From Simmondsia chinensis (Eukaryota > Streptophyta > Magnoliopsida > Caryophyllales > Simmondsiaceae): a DNA stretch of 64,000 nucleotides. The position numbers were made by a program, and so were the translations under genes. The stretch lies in contig JAGTTD010000015.1 in the NCBI GenBank assembly GCA_018398585.1, positions 25,625,478 through 25,689,477 of the forward strand, given 5' to 3'. The notes beneath the pieces were generated by a model. The model ran no database searches. It had not been told where the DNA came from and worked only from the letters and a program-made list of their open reading frames with translations. Each line of letters starts with the position of its first letter. The stretch's first letter is position 1. Positions 40,605-52,539 of this stretch are shown piece by piece.

Positions 40605-41519
40605 ATGGCTGGAAATCCGAATGAACCTTTGAAGAAACTCAAGGCTAGTGAACGCATCGCTAGACTTGAGGAAGTCGTGGGAACCGAAGGGGAAGGTGGT
40701 GGTGATCCTCCTCCAGGAGCAATTTTTGGTAACATTAAAATGCTTTCAAATGACATTCAAACTCTAAAAGAAATAATGAGCAATTTACTTGAGGCCCATA
40801 GAACACCGTCCCCAACACCTCCTGCCCCACCAAATGTATACCGTAGGGCAAATTCCAATACGGGTGGGATATCAAATGTAAGAACCTCAAACGAGACCCT
40901 TAATCCCGCCATTGAGTCCCTTCAAAATGAAATTTCCGTGTTAAGGAGAGCCATTGACACCGGTTCTCAAAGCCTAGAGAAAAGAGGAATTAAGGTCCCC
41001 GCACCAAGATCCTACGAAGGAGAACGAAGTGCCCGGACCCTTGAGAATTTTTTGTGGTACATGGAGCAGTACTTTAATGCCACTCGAGTAAAAGAGGAAG
41101 ACAAGGTCGTGATTGTGTCCATGCACCTTAATGGTGACGCAAAATTATGGTGGAGAGCTAGAGTGTCGAATGACCGTGCTGCTGGCCGTCCCGTGATCAA
41201 CGTGTGGGAAGTACTAAAGAAAGAGTTGAGAAGTCAATTCTTACCCTTGAACACCTCCTAAATGGCACGAGAGGCGTTGAAGAACCTGAGGCAAACCGGT
41301 TCTGCCCGTGAGTATGTTAAGTCATTTTCATCTTTGTTGCTAGACATAAACGACATGACCGAAGAGGATAAATTGTTTAACTTTGTATCAGGCCTCAAAC
41401 TATGGGCCCAAATTGAGATGCGGAGGCAACGAGTCCCTGACCTTGCCACCGCAATTGTTGTGGCTCAAGGCTTGGTGGACCTAAAACCGAATGGGAATGG
41501 GGACAAGGGAAAATAGCCC
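40605..41519 (+). pseudogene. Chromovirus gag
   Basis: The start MAGNPNEPLKKLKASERIAR follows the PBS by 15 bp. The retrotransposon-gag domain reads LENFLWYMEQYFNA, MHLNGDAKLWWRAR and VLKKELRSQFLP. A TAA at 41259-41261 interrupts it; the same frame continues REALKNLRQTGSAREYVKSF and LKLWAQIEMRRQRV until TAG at 41514-41516. Gag forms the particle. Only two stops separate it from an intact frame. Confidence 0.88.
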
Positions 41520-41654
41520 GTTTCATTTAAAAAGAGAAAGAGAGAGTATAAGCCTAATTGGAACCGGAACAACAAAACTAAGTCCCCTCAAGCAGGGCCT
41601 TCCAAGGCCACGTTTAAGAAAAATGCACCGGTCCCTAAAAAGACAAAAATAGGG

Positions 41655-42235
41655 GTGACTTGCTTTATATGTGATGGACCTCATTATGCGAGAGAATGCC
41701 CAAAGAAACAACATTTAAATGCTTTAAGTGAGGAAGTGCAAGAAGAGGACCAACAAACGCAAATTGATGAATTTAGGGCAACCTCCTTGAGGTTGCTCAA
41801 TGCTATTAGTCATGACACACCTTCGTTGGAGGGATTGATGTATTTTCCTGTATGTTTGAATGGGAAACCTATAGTTGCTATAGCTGGCACCGCACATAAC
41901 TTTTTGAACTCAAAATCTCCCCAAAAATTGAAATTGAACTTGGTACCTTCCGATGCCGGGTTAAAAGCTGTAAATACCAGCACAATAGCTACTAAAGGTA
42001 GGGCCCTTAATGTAATGCTAAAAGTGGATATTGGGTGGGAAAAACGGACTTTACCGTGGTGGACATAGATGACTTTGAATTGATCCTAGGTAATGAATTT
42101 TTCTGGGTAGCCAAGGCCTCGGTTACCCCACATCTAGGAGGAATGATGATAAGTGACGTCAACCTTGCTTTGTCAAGGCATGGTCCACGACCATGAACCC
42201 ACGAGGACCCTTTCAGACATTGTCCGCAATACAAC
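41655..42235 (+). pseudogene. Chromovirus zinc knuckle and protease
   Basis: The knuckle is intact: CFICDGPHYARECP (C-x2-C-x4-H-x4-C). The protease site reads VAIAGTAHNFLNSK where the family has D-S/T-G-A-T-HNF, so the catalytic Asp is lost (GAT to GCT would suffice). A frameshift near 42040 moves the rest, VVDIDDFELILGNEFFWVAK, to another frame. A stop follows at about 42196. Confidence 0.82.
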
Positions 42236-42270
42236 TTAAGAAATGACTTAAGAAAGAACTCCCCGCTTTT

Positions 42271-43813
42271 GTGGCAACCTTAGTTGAGATCAAACCTGGG
42301 AAGGAGGTAGAGGTGCCGGACGTGATTGTGGATGTGTTGGACGAATTTAAGGGTGTGATGCCCCCTAAGTTGCCTAAGTGTTTACCACCTAGGAGGACTA
42401 TTGACCATAAGATCGAGTTGCTGTCGGGCGCGCGTCCCGTACCGAATGGGCCCTGCGGAGCTCGCTGAGCTTCGGAGGCAGCTTGGGGAGTTATTTGATG
42501 TAGGTTTTGTTCATCCTTCGAAGGCACCATACGGGGCACCAGTGTTGTTCCAAAAGAAGCAGGATGGATCCTTACGTATGTGCGTGGACTACCGGGCCCT
42601 GAACAAAGTGACCGTGAGAAACAACTACCCGATTCCTTGTGTTGATGATTTATTTGACAGACTGTCCATGGCCAAGTACTTCACAAAACTGGACTTGCGC
42701 TCAAGTTATTGGCAAGTTCGGATTGTGGAAGGGGATGAGCCCAAGACCACTTGTGTAACCCGTTACGGTTCCTTTGAGTTTCGTGTAATGCCGTTTGGGC
42801 TTACTACTACCCCGGCTACTTTTTGTAATCTAATAAACGATGTCCTTTATGATTATCTTGATCGCTTTGTTGTGGTTTATTTGGATGATATTGTTGTATA
42901 CTCGGAAACTTTAGAAGAGCATGTAAATCACTTAAGAAAAGTGTTAGAAAAGCTTAAGGAATATGAACTCTATGTGAAAAAGGAAAAATGTGAGTTTGCC
43001 CAAATCGATATCATGTTCCTTGGGCATAAAATCAGCCAAGGGCATGTAAAGCTGTATGAGGCCAAAGTCAAGGCAAACTTGGATTGGCCCGCACCCAAAA
43101 CTCTATCGGAGTTGAGATCATTTTTAGGATTAGCCAATTATTAACTTTATCCTTGCCTATTCTAAAAAGGTCTCACCATTGACGGATTTGCTGAAAAAGG
43201 ATACCGAGTGGTCGTGGTCCGAACCTTGCCAAGAAGCCTTTAAAGCCCTTAAGAGCGCAGTGTCAATGGAACCGCTCTTGAAGTTGCCGTGCTTTGACAG
43301 ACCCTTTGAGCTTCACATGGACGCCTCAGGCCGTGCCATTGGTGGAGTGCTTGTCCAAGATGGGAATCCGGTTGCCTTTGAGAGTAGGAAGCTAAAAGAA
43401 CATGAGGAACGATATTCCACACATGAAAAAGAAATGCTTGCGGTAATACATTGTTTGCGCGTATGGAGGCACTATCTTTTGGGAGTGAAATTGTGGTTCG
43501 CACCGATAATATTGCGAACACCTATTTCAAGTCACAAAAGAAGTTGTCTTCTAAACAAGCCCGTTGGCAAGAGTTTGTAGAGGAATATGATTTTGTATGG
43601 GAGCATAAACAGGGAAGGCACAATGTGGTCCCGAATGCCCTAAGCCGCAAGACCCTAGAGCTTGTCGCAGCCTTGTCACGAGTTGAGACGGACTTCACTG
43701 GACATGTCAAGGAGGCAGCCCCATCTGACCCTATGTACCAACGGGTGAAACAACGGGTATTAAGTGGTGAAGTACGCAGGTACTGGATTGATGATGACTT
43801 GATCTTTGTGTAG
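42271..43813 (+). pseudogene. Chromovirus reverse transcriptase-RNase H
   Basis: The RT reads APYGAPVLFQKKQDGSLRMC, VDYRALNKVTVRNNYPIP, KLDLRSSYWQVRI, GSFEFRVMPFGLTT and the palm motif VVVYLDDIVVYS, then FLGHKISQGHV. The start of RT is in another frame (shift near 42450). After 43144 a shift leads to the RNase H: PFELHMDASGRAIGGVL, ESRKLKEHEERYSTHEKEML and WRHYLLG. A third shift near 43480 puts VRTDNIANTYF and GRHNVVPNALSR in frame to the stop at 43811-43813. Content is complete; continuity is not. Confidence 0.88.
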
Positions 43814-44700
43814 GGAGCTCGTTTATATGTTCCTACAGGTAAACTTCGGGTAGAGCTACTAAGGAAATGTCATGACGCAAAGTGGGCAGGACACTCGGGA
43901 CGTGAAAGGACCTAGGCCTTGCTAGAACGCAGCTATTATTGGCCAAAGATGGGATAAGAGATTGAAGCCTATGTCAAGTCCTGCCATGTATGCCAACAAG
44001 ACAAGCTTGAATGAAGGAAGGAAGCAGGACTCCTACAACCACTACCGGTACCGGACAAGCCACGAAAGTCTTTGTCAATGGATTTTATTTCTGGTTTTCC
44101 TTGTGTCGAAGGGAAAAAAATTGTAATGGTTGTAGTAGATAGGTTTTCTAAGTATGCTATTTTTATGGCAGCCCCAAACGCTTGCCCTGCGGACTAAACC
44201 GCCCAACTTTTTTCAAAAATGTGGTCAAGTATTTCGGTCTACCTTAGGACATTGTAAGTGACCGAGATTCTAGATTCATGGGTCGGTTTTGGATAGGGTT
44301 GTTTAACTTGATGGGGTCTCAATTAAAGTTTTCTACGGCTAACCATCCTCAAACGGAATGAATGCCTTGTTGGAGGAATACCTAAGGTATTATGTGACCG
44401 CGTCCCAAAAGAATTGGGTGGAGCTCATGGACACTGCTCAATTTTGTTATAACTTGCATAAGAGTAGTGCCACGGGCTTCAGTCCATTTGAGCTAGCCAT
44501 GGGCTGGCAGCGTCTTACTCCACACGAAATTGTGAAACAAAGTGGGGGAAAGTGCCCGGCGGCACAACGTTTTGCATTGGACAAACAAGAGCTCCTTGAC
44601 ATGGCAAAGGACAACCTTGACAAGGCAGCTAGACGAATGAAAAAATACGCGGACAAAAAGAGGAGACCCTTATAATTTAAAGTAGGGGATAAAGTGATGC
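43814..44700 (+). pseudogene. Chromovirus integrase
   Basis: The zinc-binding part reads KCHDAKWAGHSGRERT (His-His) and CHVCQQDK (Cys-Cys). The core begins LSMDFISGFPC (first Asp) and VVDRFSKYAIFMAAP; VTEILDSWVGFG stands where VSDRD-x-RF is expected, and the third catalytic segment is damaged near 44350. After a shift, NALLEEYLRYYVTASQKNWV, AQFCYNLHKSSATGFSPFEL and MKKYADKKRR complete the domain. Stops near 43914, 43954, 44011 and 44196 break it. Confidence 0.82.
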
Positions 44701-44859
44701 TTAAACTAACGCCTCGAATATGGAAAAAGATAAATAGCAAAACAATACATCGTAGCTTAGTGCCTAATATGACGGACCCTTTGAAATTATCAAAAAAATT
44801 GGACCCGTTGCTTACTGTTTGGATTTACCACAGAGGCTAAAGGTGCACCCAACTTTTCA

Positions 44860-45137
44860 TGTTAGTTTCCTTAAACCTCATATTGAGGACCATGCGGTTG
44901 CACACTTGAAGCAAAGAAGGGCACCACAAGGAAGTGGAAAAGGTCCTTGACCACCGGCTGTTTGGTCAAAGTAAAAAGAACAGGAGACGAGACTTCCTGG
45001 TTCTTTGGAAAGGCACTCCTATATCGGAGGCTACGTGGGAATGTGACATAACTTTGTGGCAATTTGAGGACAAAGTTGTGGAGTACTTTAATACCCTTCC
45101 GAGGACGTTAGGTCTTTCGGGTGGAGGAGGTTTGTAA
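44860..45137 (+). pseudogene. Chromovirus C-terminal chromodomain
   Basis: After LHPTFHVS-like text the frame at 44934 reads [40 protein letters not shown] and FEDKVVEYF. The F-LV-WKG...ATWE pattern is the chromodomain that targets integration toward modified chromatin in chromoviruses. The frame ends at a stop that overlaps the first bases of the 3' LTR, as often in this group. Confidence 0.88.
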
Positions 45138-46076
45138 GACCCGTGACACTTCGGACCAGGGCACAGGTTTGCGCCTTGCTTCTGTGCCGTGTCAGATGGG
45201 CTACCAAAGATGGCATCATGAGGACAAGGTGCGCACTCAGGTAGGGGTGCATTAGGCCTCCACGGACCTAGGCCTAAGTGATGGACTAAGTGGGAACCGA
45301 GACGGATGCGGCCCCAAACAGTGTCATGACAAGGGCCTGGCACGGCCCCAAACAGTGTCATGACAAGGGCCTAGCATGGCCCAAGACAGTGTCACGACAA
45401 GGACCTAGGCATGGCATTGGTCCGGCCCAAGTATGAGCGGGTTCAACGAAAGGCTCGGGCTCAGTGCAAGGCACTGGCCCGGCCTTGACATGCGCAGGTC
45501 CACAGAAGGGCACGAGCCCAGTGCAAGGCACTGGCCCAACCCGGGAATGCGCAGGCCCAATGGGGCCCAACTAGGCCCGGCCTTGGAAAAGGATAAAAGG
45601 AGCACGTGGAACATATGGAGGACGGTTACCAAAGGAAAAAAAGGAGGGAATAACCCTTGACCTGTTCAAACAAAGAAAAGAGCGGAAAAAAAATGGAGAG
45701 TGGGCTTGAAGATGGAGGTAACCGCCGATTCAAAAGAGGCGCCTAAATCAAAAGAGTATGTGCATTGACTAAAGCTTGACCATAATCACTTCCTGGTTTT
45801 CAAGGGGAACATGGGGCATGGTTTGAAGGAAAAAGGAAGAAAAGGCGGGAACGGTTACCTAGACCCTTGAGGTTGTAAAGGGCTATAAATAAGTGTAATT
45901 TGTATTCATTTAGGATGTTATGTAATCTTAGAAATTAATCAATAATAATGCCCCTTTGTTTCGTGTAAAAATTGTCCCCTATATTTCCTTTTAAGTTTTC
46001 TTGTGATCGTTACTTTTTACTTGTTTTTGGCTGGGTGAGTAAACCTCACCGCCCTCACAACTAGTCCATAAAATAG
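45133..46076 (+). repeat. 3' LTR of chromovirus, 3' end clipped
   Basis: It starts TGTAAGACCCGTG after the purine-rich GGGTGGAGGAGGTT. It holds three copies of the 34-bp unit (45309-45342, 45343-45376, 45377-45411) where the 5' LTR has two. It ends CCATAAAATAG; the terminal CTGTGACA of the 5' LTR is missing. TATAAATAAG is at about 45883-45892. Confidence 0.87.
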
Positions 46077-46586
46077 TAGCCACCACAGGTTTTCTTTCAC
46101 AAATTAATCCTCTAGTGATTGATTTATTTATTTATTTTTTTTAACCCTACCTCAAATTCCTCTTACATTCCAGAATAGAATTCCCATTACAAATAGGAAA
46201 AAAAAAAATCAGGGGTAAGGTGAACCTAGTAGGGATGAGGATATCTCCTGCTGCTTGCCGCCTAGCAACAAGCGAAACAACCGATTTAGTGCTTTTCTTT
46301 TTTTTTTTTTTTAATTTTGCTGAGAATTTTTACTTCACTGTTTTCCCCATTAAAATCTAGGCCTAAGCTTCGTCCCACATCCCATGTCTTTGCCGTTGAT
46401 CTCCTCCGTGACTCTGAACTCTTCTTAGTAGCGGATCAAGAATTTTAATTTAGGATGTGTCTGAATCATAAATTACATTTACTTTCTATTTTATTCAATT
46501 TATTGGTTTTATATTTGTATATATACAAACACACATCACCTGATCTCCCCACTTAACCGAATGTGAGATTTTTTATCATTATGTTT
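46077..46586. other. Spacer, no recognised feature
   Basis: Non-coding, with T-rich and A-rich runs. It may continue the sequence interrupted by the chromovirus, but I could not join it to the LINE on the left with confidence. Confidence 0.4.
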
Positions 46587-47188
46587 GATTATTTATGGCA
46601 AAAGTTCCATTTTGGTCGCCAAAGTGACCAAAAATGGACAAGTTAGTCACCCAATTTAAAATTTGAAAAATTTAGTCATCCAACTCTTCCAAAATGTTCC
46701 ATTTGGTCACCAAAGTCATTTAAAATTGAACAAATTAGTCACCCAACTCAAATTTTGGAAGATTTGATCACCCAACTCCTAATAAAAATCACATCTAGTC
46801 ACCCAAGTGATTTAAAACTGATTAAATTCACTGTTTAAATAAAAAATAGTAAATTTAATCATATTTCTTAAATTATTTATTTCACTAGTCTCTAATTTTA
46901 TAATTTCACTGAAGTTTATCCATTATTATTTTTTTCAAAATAGTCATTTATCTTTTATTTTACAATCAAATTAGTCCTTGTTTGATCATTAATATTGGAT
47001 AAAAGTTAAAAGATAAATAATTAATTTCATCATAAAATAAAACATAAAAAATATTTTAAACAAAAATGTAATAATTTAAACCCACTTATAATTATAAAAA
47101 ACTAAAAATTTAAAATATTTATCTAAATTAAATACTTTACTAAAATTACCCCTAAATTAATCAAAAAACTTAAAATCCTCCCAACCCC

Positions 47189-47230
<42 letters not shown>

Positions 47231-47707
47231 AAAACCATCTTCTGCGAATCGCTACCCCCCGCGACTCTATATTAAATTTGGTATTTTTATATTTAAGCGC
47301 TAAATTTTATCATTTTAAAATCACCTAAGTGACCAAAAAGATTTTTTAAAGTTGAAAAATAGGGTTTTCCAAATTTTGATTTGAGTGATCAATTTGTTCA
47401 TTTTAAAATATATGGGTGACTAAATAAATTTTTTATTAGAAGTTAGATGATCGAATTCTTCAAAATATGATTTGAGTGACCAATTTATCCATTTTAAATT
47501 ACTTGGGTGACTAAATGAGTGAAAAATGGAACATGGTGAAAAATGGAGTTTGGTGACTAATTTGTCCAATTTTAAATGACTTTAATGACTAAATGGAACA
47601 TTTTTTAAGAGTTGTGTGACTAAATCTTCCAAATTTTGAGTTGGGTGACTAACTTGTCCATTTTTGGTCACTTTAGTGGCCAAAATGGGACTTTTATCGG
47701 TTATTTA
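46587..47707. mobile_element. Long-TIR element made of reiterated motifs (MULE-like)
   Basis: The element proper is 46596-47698 (1.1 kb). The flanks GATTATTTA (46587-46595) and GGTTATTTA (47699-47707) form a 9-bp duplication with one mismatch, the length typical of Mutator-like elements. Both arms (over 200 bp) are inverted copies: ATTTTGGTCGCCAAAGTGACC on the left and ATTTTGGCCACTAAAGTGACC on the minus strand at the right. Each arm holds several copies of a 70-80-bp motif (CAAATTAGTCACCCAACTC, TTTTGGAAGATTT). The core is AT-rich, non-coding, and contains a run of 31 C (47190-47220) followed by 14 A. Confidence 0.78.
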
Positions 47708-47896
47708 CTTATACAGGGGTGTAAATGTTGAAAGGGAAGAAGAAAGAGAAAAAAAATTGGGGTGTAAACGTAAAAAGGGGAAGAGAGAAAGAAAGTAAAA
47801 AAAATTGAGAAGAGAGAGAAAAAAAATTACTGAAATGTTAAAAAGGGGAGGAGAGAGAGAAAAAAATTGGGATGTAATAGGAACCATAGATCAATT
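47708..47896. other. AG-rich spacer
   Basis: GAGAGAGAAAAAAATTG-type words are repeated three times between 47740 and 47870. The open frames here are composition artefacts. Confidence 0.5.
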
Positions 47897-48676
47897 TGTT
47901 GGAACCAAATGAAAATAATATTAAAATAAAACATATAAAGTAGAAGGATATCACCTGAAACACTGGAAATGACGAAGTACCAATAAAGTAATAGTTGAGC
48001 GAGGCGCGGATCACGCTTTCTTTAAGACGGTTTCGCTTCCCTCTTGGATCTAATCCGGTGCAGTAGGTTATGACGCGCCGCCTCCAGGATATAACGCCCA
48101 ACTAATGTTGATACTTTCTCAGTCTGCACAACCTCGAAAGCCAGAACCTCCATAACACCTTACTTAGCCAAAAATTACAACCTTTTTCAAAATCATACGC
48201 ATATGTTTATTTTTTATTATATATAAACAATTTTGGTAGCTTTTTTCCTTACAGCTTCTTTTCTGCATTGCTTTCAAAAACTAATATATATAAGCTTTTA
48301 ACTGCTAAATTAATTTTGTAAAATTCATTGCCACCAACCGCTTTGTCTAATTGTTTTAAAGACCAATTGTAACGGATCCTCCATTGTATTATTGCAAGCA
48401 TTTAGGACGTAAATTAATTACAATTTTAATTTGAATAAACCTATATTTCATGAATACATAAAGAAGGATATAATTGTTTGCATTCAATAAAAATTACCAA
48501 CATAAATAGCATCATCATGTCAACATTGAATTTTAAAACGTAGCCGAAAGCATGATTTAAAATTAGAATTTCAAAGGTTTTGATTCAATGTTCCAGGAGA
48601 AATCAATTATTCTTTTACACTAAAAAACTATTATGTAATATGTAGAATATGTATTTTTTTATTAAAATATCTAACA
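47897..48676 (-). repeat. LTR, copy 1 of the tandem Copia array
   Basis: 780 bp. On the minus strand it starts TGTTAGATATTTTAATA and ends TTGGTTCCAACA. It shares blocks with the LTR at 33725-34955. No convincing tRNA-Met PBS is seen at its outer side, as expected for a 3' LTR. Confidence 0.78.
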
Positions 48677-51600
48677 TTCCCCCACTTATTTTAATAAAAA
48701 TGAACAAGAATAGTTTTTTTGAAAAGAAACATATCTTGGGCTAAGTGAGGATCACATGCATCATGAGAGTGGCAATGCCTTTAAACCCTCACTTAGTGTT
48801 TCAGCAGCTCCCATACTAGAACCACGGTAGACTTAACCTTTAAACTTTGGTTGCTTGTGGGCCTGTAAAGTCCTTCACACACATGGTATACAAGGTGCCC
48901 CCATAGGCTCTCTAAAGCGTGCACATTATGGCCTTGTGCATCATCCTGGATTCATGAGCGCTCTAGAGAGTTAGCCTAAACTCTCATAAGAAGCGGCCTT
49001 ACTCCCACACTCATATAGGTGAGTCTATCAGGAGTGTACTCGTGGCCATACACCCCACCCCAACATAGGGGCTATAGGCCTCATTAAGAGCGTAACTAGC
49101 TCAACCTCAATATCGCCACAAGTAAGCATGCCGCACCAGAGGGATGAACTAAAATAATAATAAAATGAAATGCATGCTCACCCCAAATCACTCTATGATT
49201 CGTTTGTCCCTTTTTCAAGGTATCCTCATAGGTGACCCAATTTCTTTTTTTAGGCTTAAGTCTCATCCCCCTCGATGCTGTCCAGATCTTAACTCTAACT
49301 AGAACTTTTATCCCCTCATATCACATTATATTAACTTTGGCGCCATTAGTAATAGATCTGGATCTACCATCCTTATGGTATTTATCATACATTTTCATTC
49401 ATATCTAATCGCAGTGGCACAAAAGAACCATTTAATAAATATATCATTTTTACCACTTTTTCAAATAACATGGTTTGTCGTCGCTTCCTTGCATCATTGG
49501 CACTACATGGCCTCTGATGCTCGCCCAACAACAAACTCACATACCACGTTGTGACAACATCCCTAATGGATAACTAATCAATTTCAAGATGCCACTGTCC
49601 CATGATTTCTTCCTCACCCGTGACCCTAGTGCCAATCATATAACACGTCAAAGTATCTTCTCCAACAACATACCTAAAACAGGAGTATAAGATGAAGAGA
49701 CACATATTCAAGGTGATATAGTAAGTGCTACCAACTTATCTTTGTGATAAGCTTTGCAACATCGACATACTCTTTTACAAAAGACACTAGCTAAACTCAA
49801 AGAAACTAGTTAGTGGTAAACTTAAATTATCACCACTTCATCAGATCACTTAAAACAATCATAAGAATAACTTCATGTTTTACATTCATTTACCCTGTAT
49901 ATCTTTTGCTTCATATATTAGCACCAATTGCATTGACACCAGCCTGTTTTGAGTCTAAGAACAATTTCCTTTATTTATTCATAACAAAGGGCCCAGATTC
50001 ATTATCAAATATATATAGTAAAATTGTTAACAAACACTAAATGATCTTTGTATAAAGTATATATATAGGATAACCATAACCAGAAGTTTTCTACTTTTCC
50101 TATTTTTGCCCTTTGCCTCTTACTCTGCAAGGTAGTTCAAGAATTAATTCTTCTCTATGTTGGGGTAAGCTCTTACCACCCCCACCATTTTTTAAAATTT
50201 GAAAGAAATTTATATTCAGAATGATTACATCTAAAGACTCTATTATACATTGCTAACAAGGTCTAGAAATCCATTGGACTTATCATTCAAAATATAACTT
50301 ACTAAGGCCCTTCTTGATGCTCTTATTTCAAACTTAAAAAACAAATTTAGAATATGACCTTCTCATGTGAACAAAACATCCTCCTTGCCCTTAAGCAGTC
50401 CATTTTTTTTTTTTTTTTTTGGTTCTATTTCTCCAAATTAATTGGGTGGGTTTTTTTTTCATAACTTTTTTATGAGACATTCTATTTCACCTATAATCGG
50501 TGAATTGAAAACTCCATCTCCCATTATATTACACTGTCAATCGAATTGTTTTTTCACTACGCACCAAACACATATAATACATATAATATGGCCTCTTTAG
50601 AAGGCTTTGCCTTAAGCCTATGTGAAGCTTATTTTTTGGGAAATTAAATTGAACATTTTAACTTATTGCCTTTCGAGGTTGTGATCTATTATTTTAATTG
50701 TTTGTGCAACTCAATTGTGATAATGTTTTTGCGAGACTATAGAATTCACATTTAAAAAAAAAATATTTTCTCTAAAACCTTTGAGTTTAAACATACCATC
50801 ACAAGCATATCACTTATTATCAAAATCATCCTTCTCAATAATGGCATGATGATAAGACTCAATCATTTACTTAAAATCGACCTTAATTATGAGACAATAT
50901 GACAAATTTTTATTTTATTTATTTATTTTATCATGAGTATAGGGAATATATTTAAAGGTTATAAATCCCTCGAAGGCATACTTGACTTTCAAGATACCAA
51001 TGCCTGTGACCCAGGTTTAAGTCTCCAAGAAAGACCTTGCCATTACTCTCAACAATGTTGTAAATTTTTCCTTGTTGATAAATCAAAGCATTAACACAAC
51101 TAAGAAACCGTAGCGTAATATTGTCCTTTATCGTTGACATGAGGGCTAACACATCACTAAGATAGGGATGTGGAAATGAGTTTTTGGCCACCTCAACTTC
51201 AAGAGGAAAAAAATTGGTGTTTCACAACTCGATCCATTTTCCACAGCACATAACTCTCACATATACATCAACACCCTCCTAATCAAATCCCCCATTATCT
51301 CTCTCAACCTCTGCTACAACCCAAAATGCAAAATCACATAGAACGCCATTAAAATTAGAAGCAATAGGATCTAACTCTCTCAAATAAACATAATCAAGAT
51401 AGTAAAGGTTCACAAGACAAGGGGAGGATAATGACTAGCCTATGCTTGCACCCTTCACTAGACAATGTGGTAAACCCTAAACCAATATTTATTCTAATAC
51501 AAGTTTAGGGGTACTTGTATCCACTTACCGACCATCATAAATTTCAAATATAATAATTTTGGTTATCATGGGCATGAATGACTCGTCATTCACATTGGCT

Positions 51601-51759
51601 CAAGATTTCGGTTCTACAACTTCTTTTTATTTTTTTTAATTTTTTTATGGGTTAGCCTCTAGGGGTTGTGTTGGGCATTGGACATTAATCTTTGATGCTT
51701 ACGATCATTTACATTAGTAGAGACTAAATTCACCTTTGAACGGGAAACCGTCTTAAAAT
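48677..51759 (-). pseudogene. Copia interior, decayed
   Basis: The first 700 bp are homologous to the 3' end of Copia 3 (35000-35650), including the GCTCTCTAGAGAG-type words and GGCGCCATTAGTAATAGATC near the RNase H end. At 50160-50560 the sequence parallels the integrase-RT linker of Copia 3 (compare 37730-37990). Minus-strand fragments near 50800 (CDGMFKLKGF) resemble the pre-integrase domain. No frame longer than 80 codons has family resemblance, and RT is not recognisable, so the element was non-autonomous or has lost much of pol. Confidence 0.55.
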
Positions 51760-52539
51760 TGTTGGAACCAAATAAAAATAATATTAAAATAAAACATATA
51801 AAGTAGAAGGATATCACCTAAAACACTGGAAATGACGAAGTACCAATAAAGTAACAGCTGAGCGAGGCGTGGATCACGCTCTCTTTAAGACAGTTTCGCG
51901 CCCCTCTCGGATCTAATCCAGTGCAGCATGTTCTAACGCGCCGCCTCCATGATACAACACCCAACTAATGTTGATACTTTCTCAGTCTGCACAACCTCGA
52001 AAGGCAGAACCTCCATAACACCTTACTTAGCCAAAAATTACAAACCTTTTTCAAAATCATAAGCATATGTTTATTTTTTATTATATATAAATAATTTTGG
52101 TAGTTTTATTCCTTACAGCTTCTTTTCTGCATTGTTTTAAAAAACTAATATATATAAGCTTTTAACTGCTAAATTAATTTTGTAAAATTCATTGCCACCA
52201 ACCGCTTTGTCTAATTGTTTTAAAGACCAATTGTAACGGATCCTCCATTGTATTATCGCAAGCATTTAGGACGTAAATTAATTACAATTTTAATTTGAGT
52301 AGACTTATATTTCATGAATACATAAAGAAGGATATAATTGTTTGCATTCAATAAAAATTACCAACATAAATAGCATCATCATGTCAACATTGAATTTCAA
52401 AACGTAACCGAAAGCATGATTTAAGAATAGAATTTCAAAGGTTTTGATTCAATGTTCAAGGAGAAATCAATTATTCTTTTACACTCAAAAACTATTATGT
52501 AATATGTAGAATATGTATTTTTTATTAAAATATCTAACA
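51760..52539 (-). repeat. LTR, copy 2 of the tandem Copia array
   Basis: 780 bp, nearly identical to copy 1. The bases at its left, which should hold the PBS on the minus strand, read ATTTTAAGACGGTTTCCC, not the usual tRNA-Met complement. Confidence 0.78.

Larger units (their letters stand above)
39673..46080 (+). mobile_element. Chromodomain Ty3/Gypsy element (chromovirus)
   Basis: The element proper is 39678-46076 (6.4 kb) with LTRs at 39678-40572 and 45133-46076, both starting TGTAAGACC. The order is PBS, gag, protease, RT, RNase H, integrase, chromodomain, which is the Ty3/Gypsy chromovirus order. CTAGC (39673-39677) precedes it. TAGC follows the right LTR, which lacks its terminal CTGTGACA. 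A 9-bp loss covering the LTR end and the first TSD base would explain this. Pol has several stops and frameshifts. Confidence 0.92.

Noticed and set aside
45358..45632. Minus-strand Gly/Pro/Cys-rich frames in the chromovirus LTR
   Set aside because: The repeating pattern mirrors the 34-bp and AGTGCAAGGC tandem units of the LTR.
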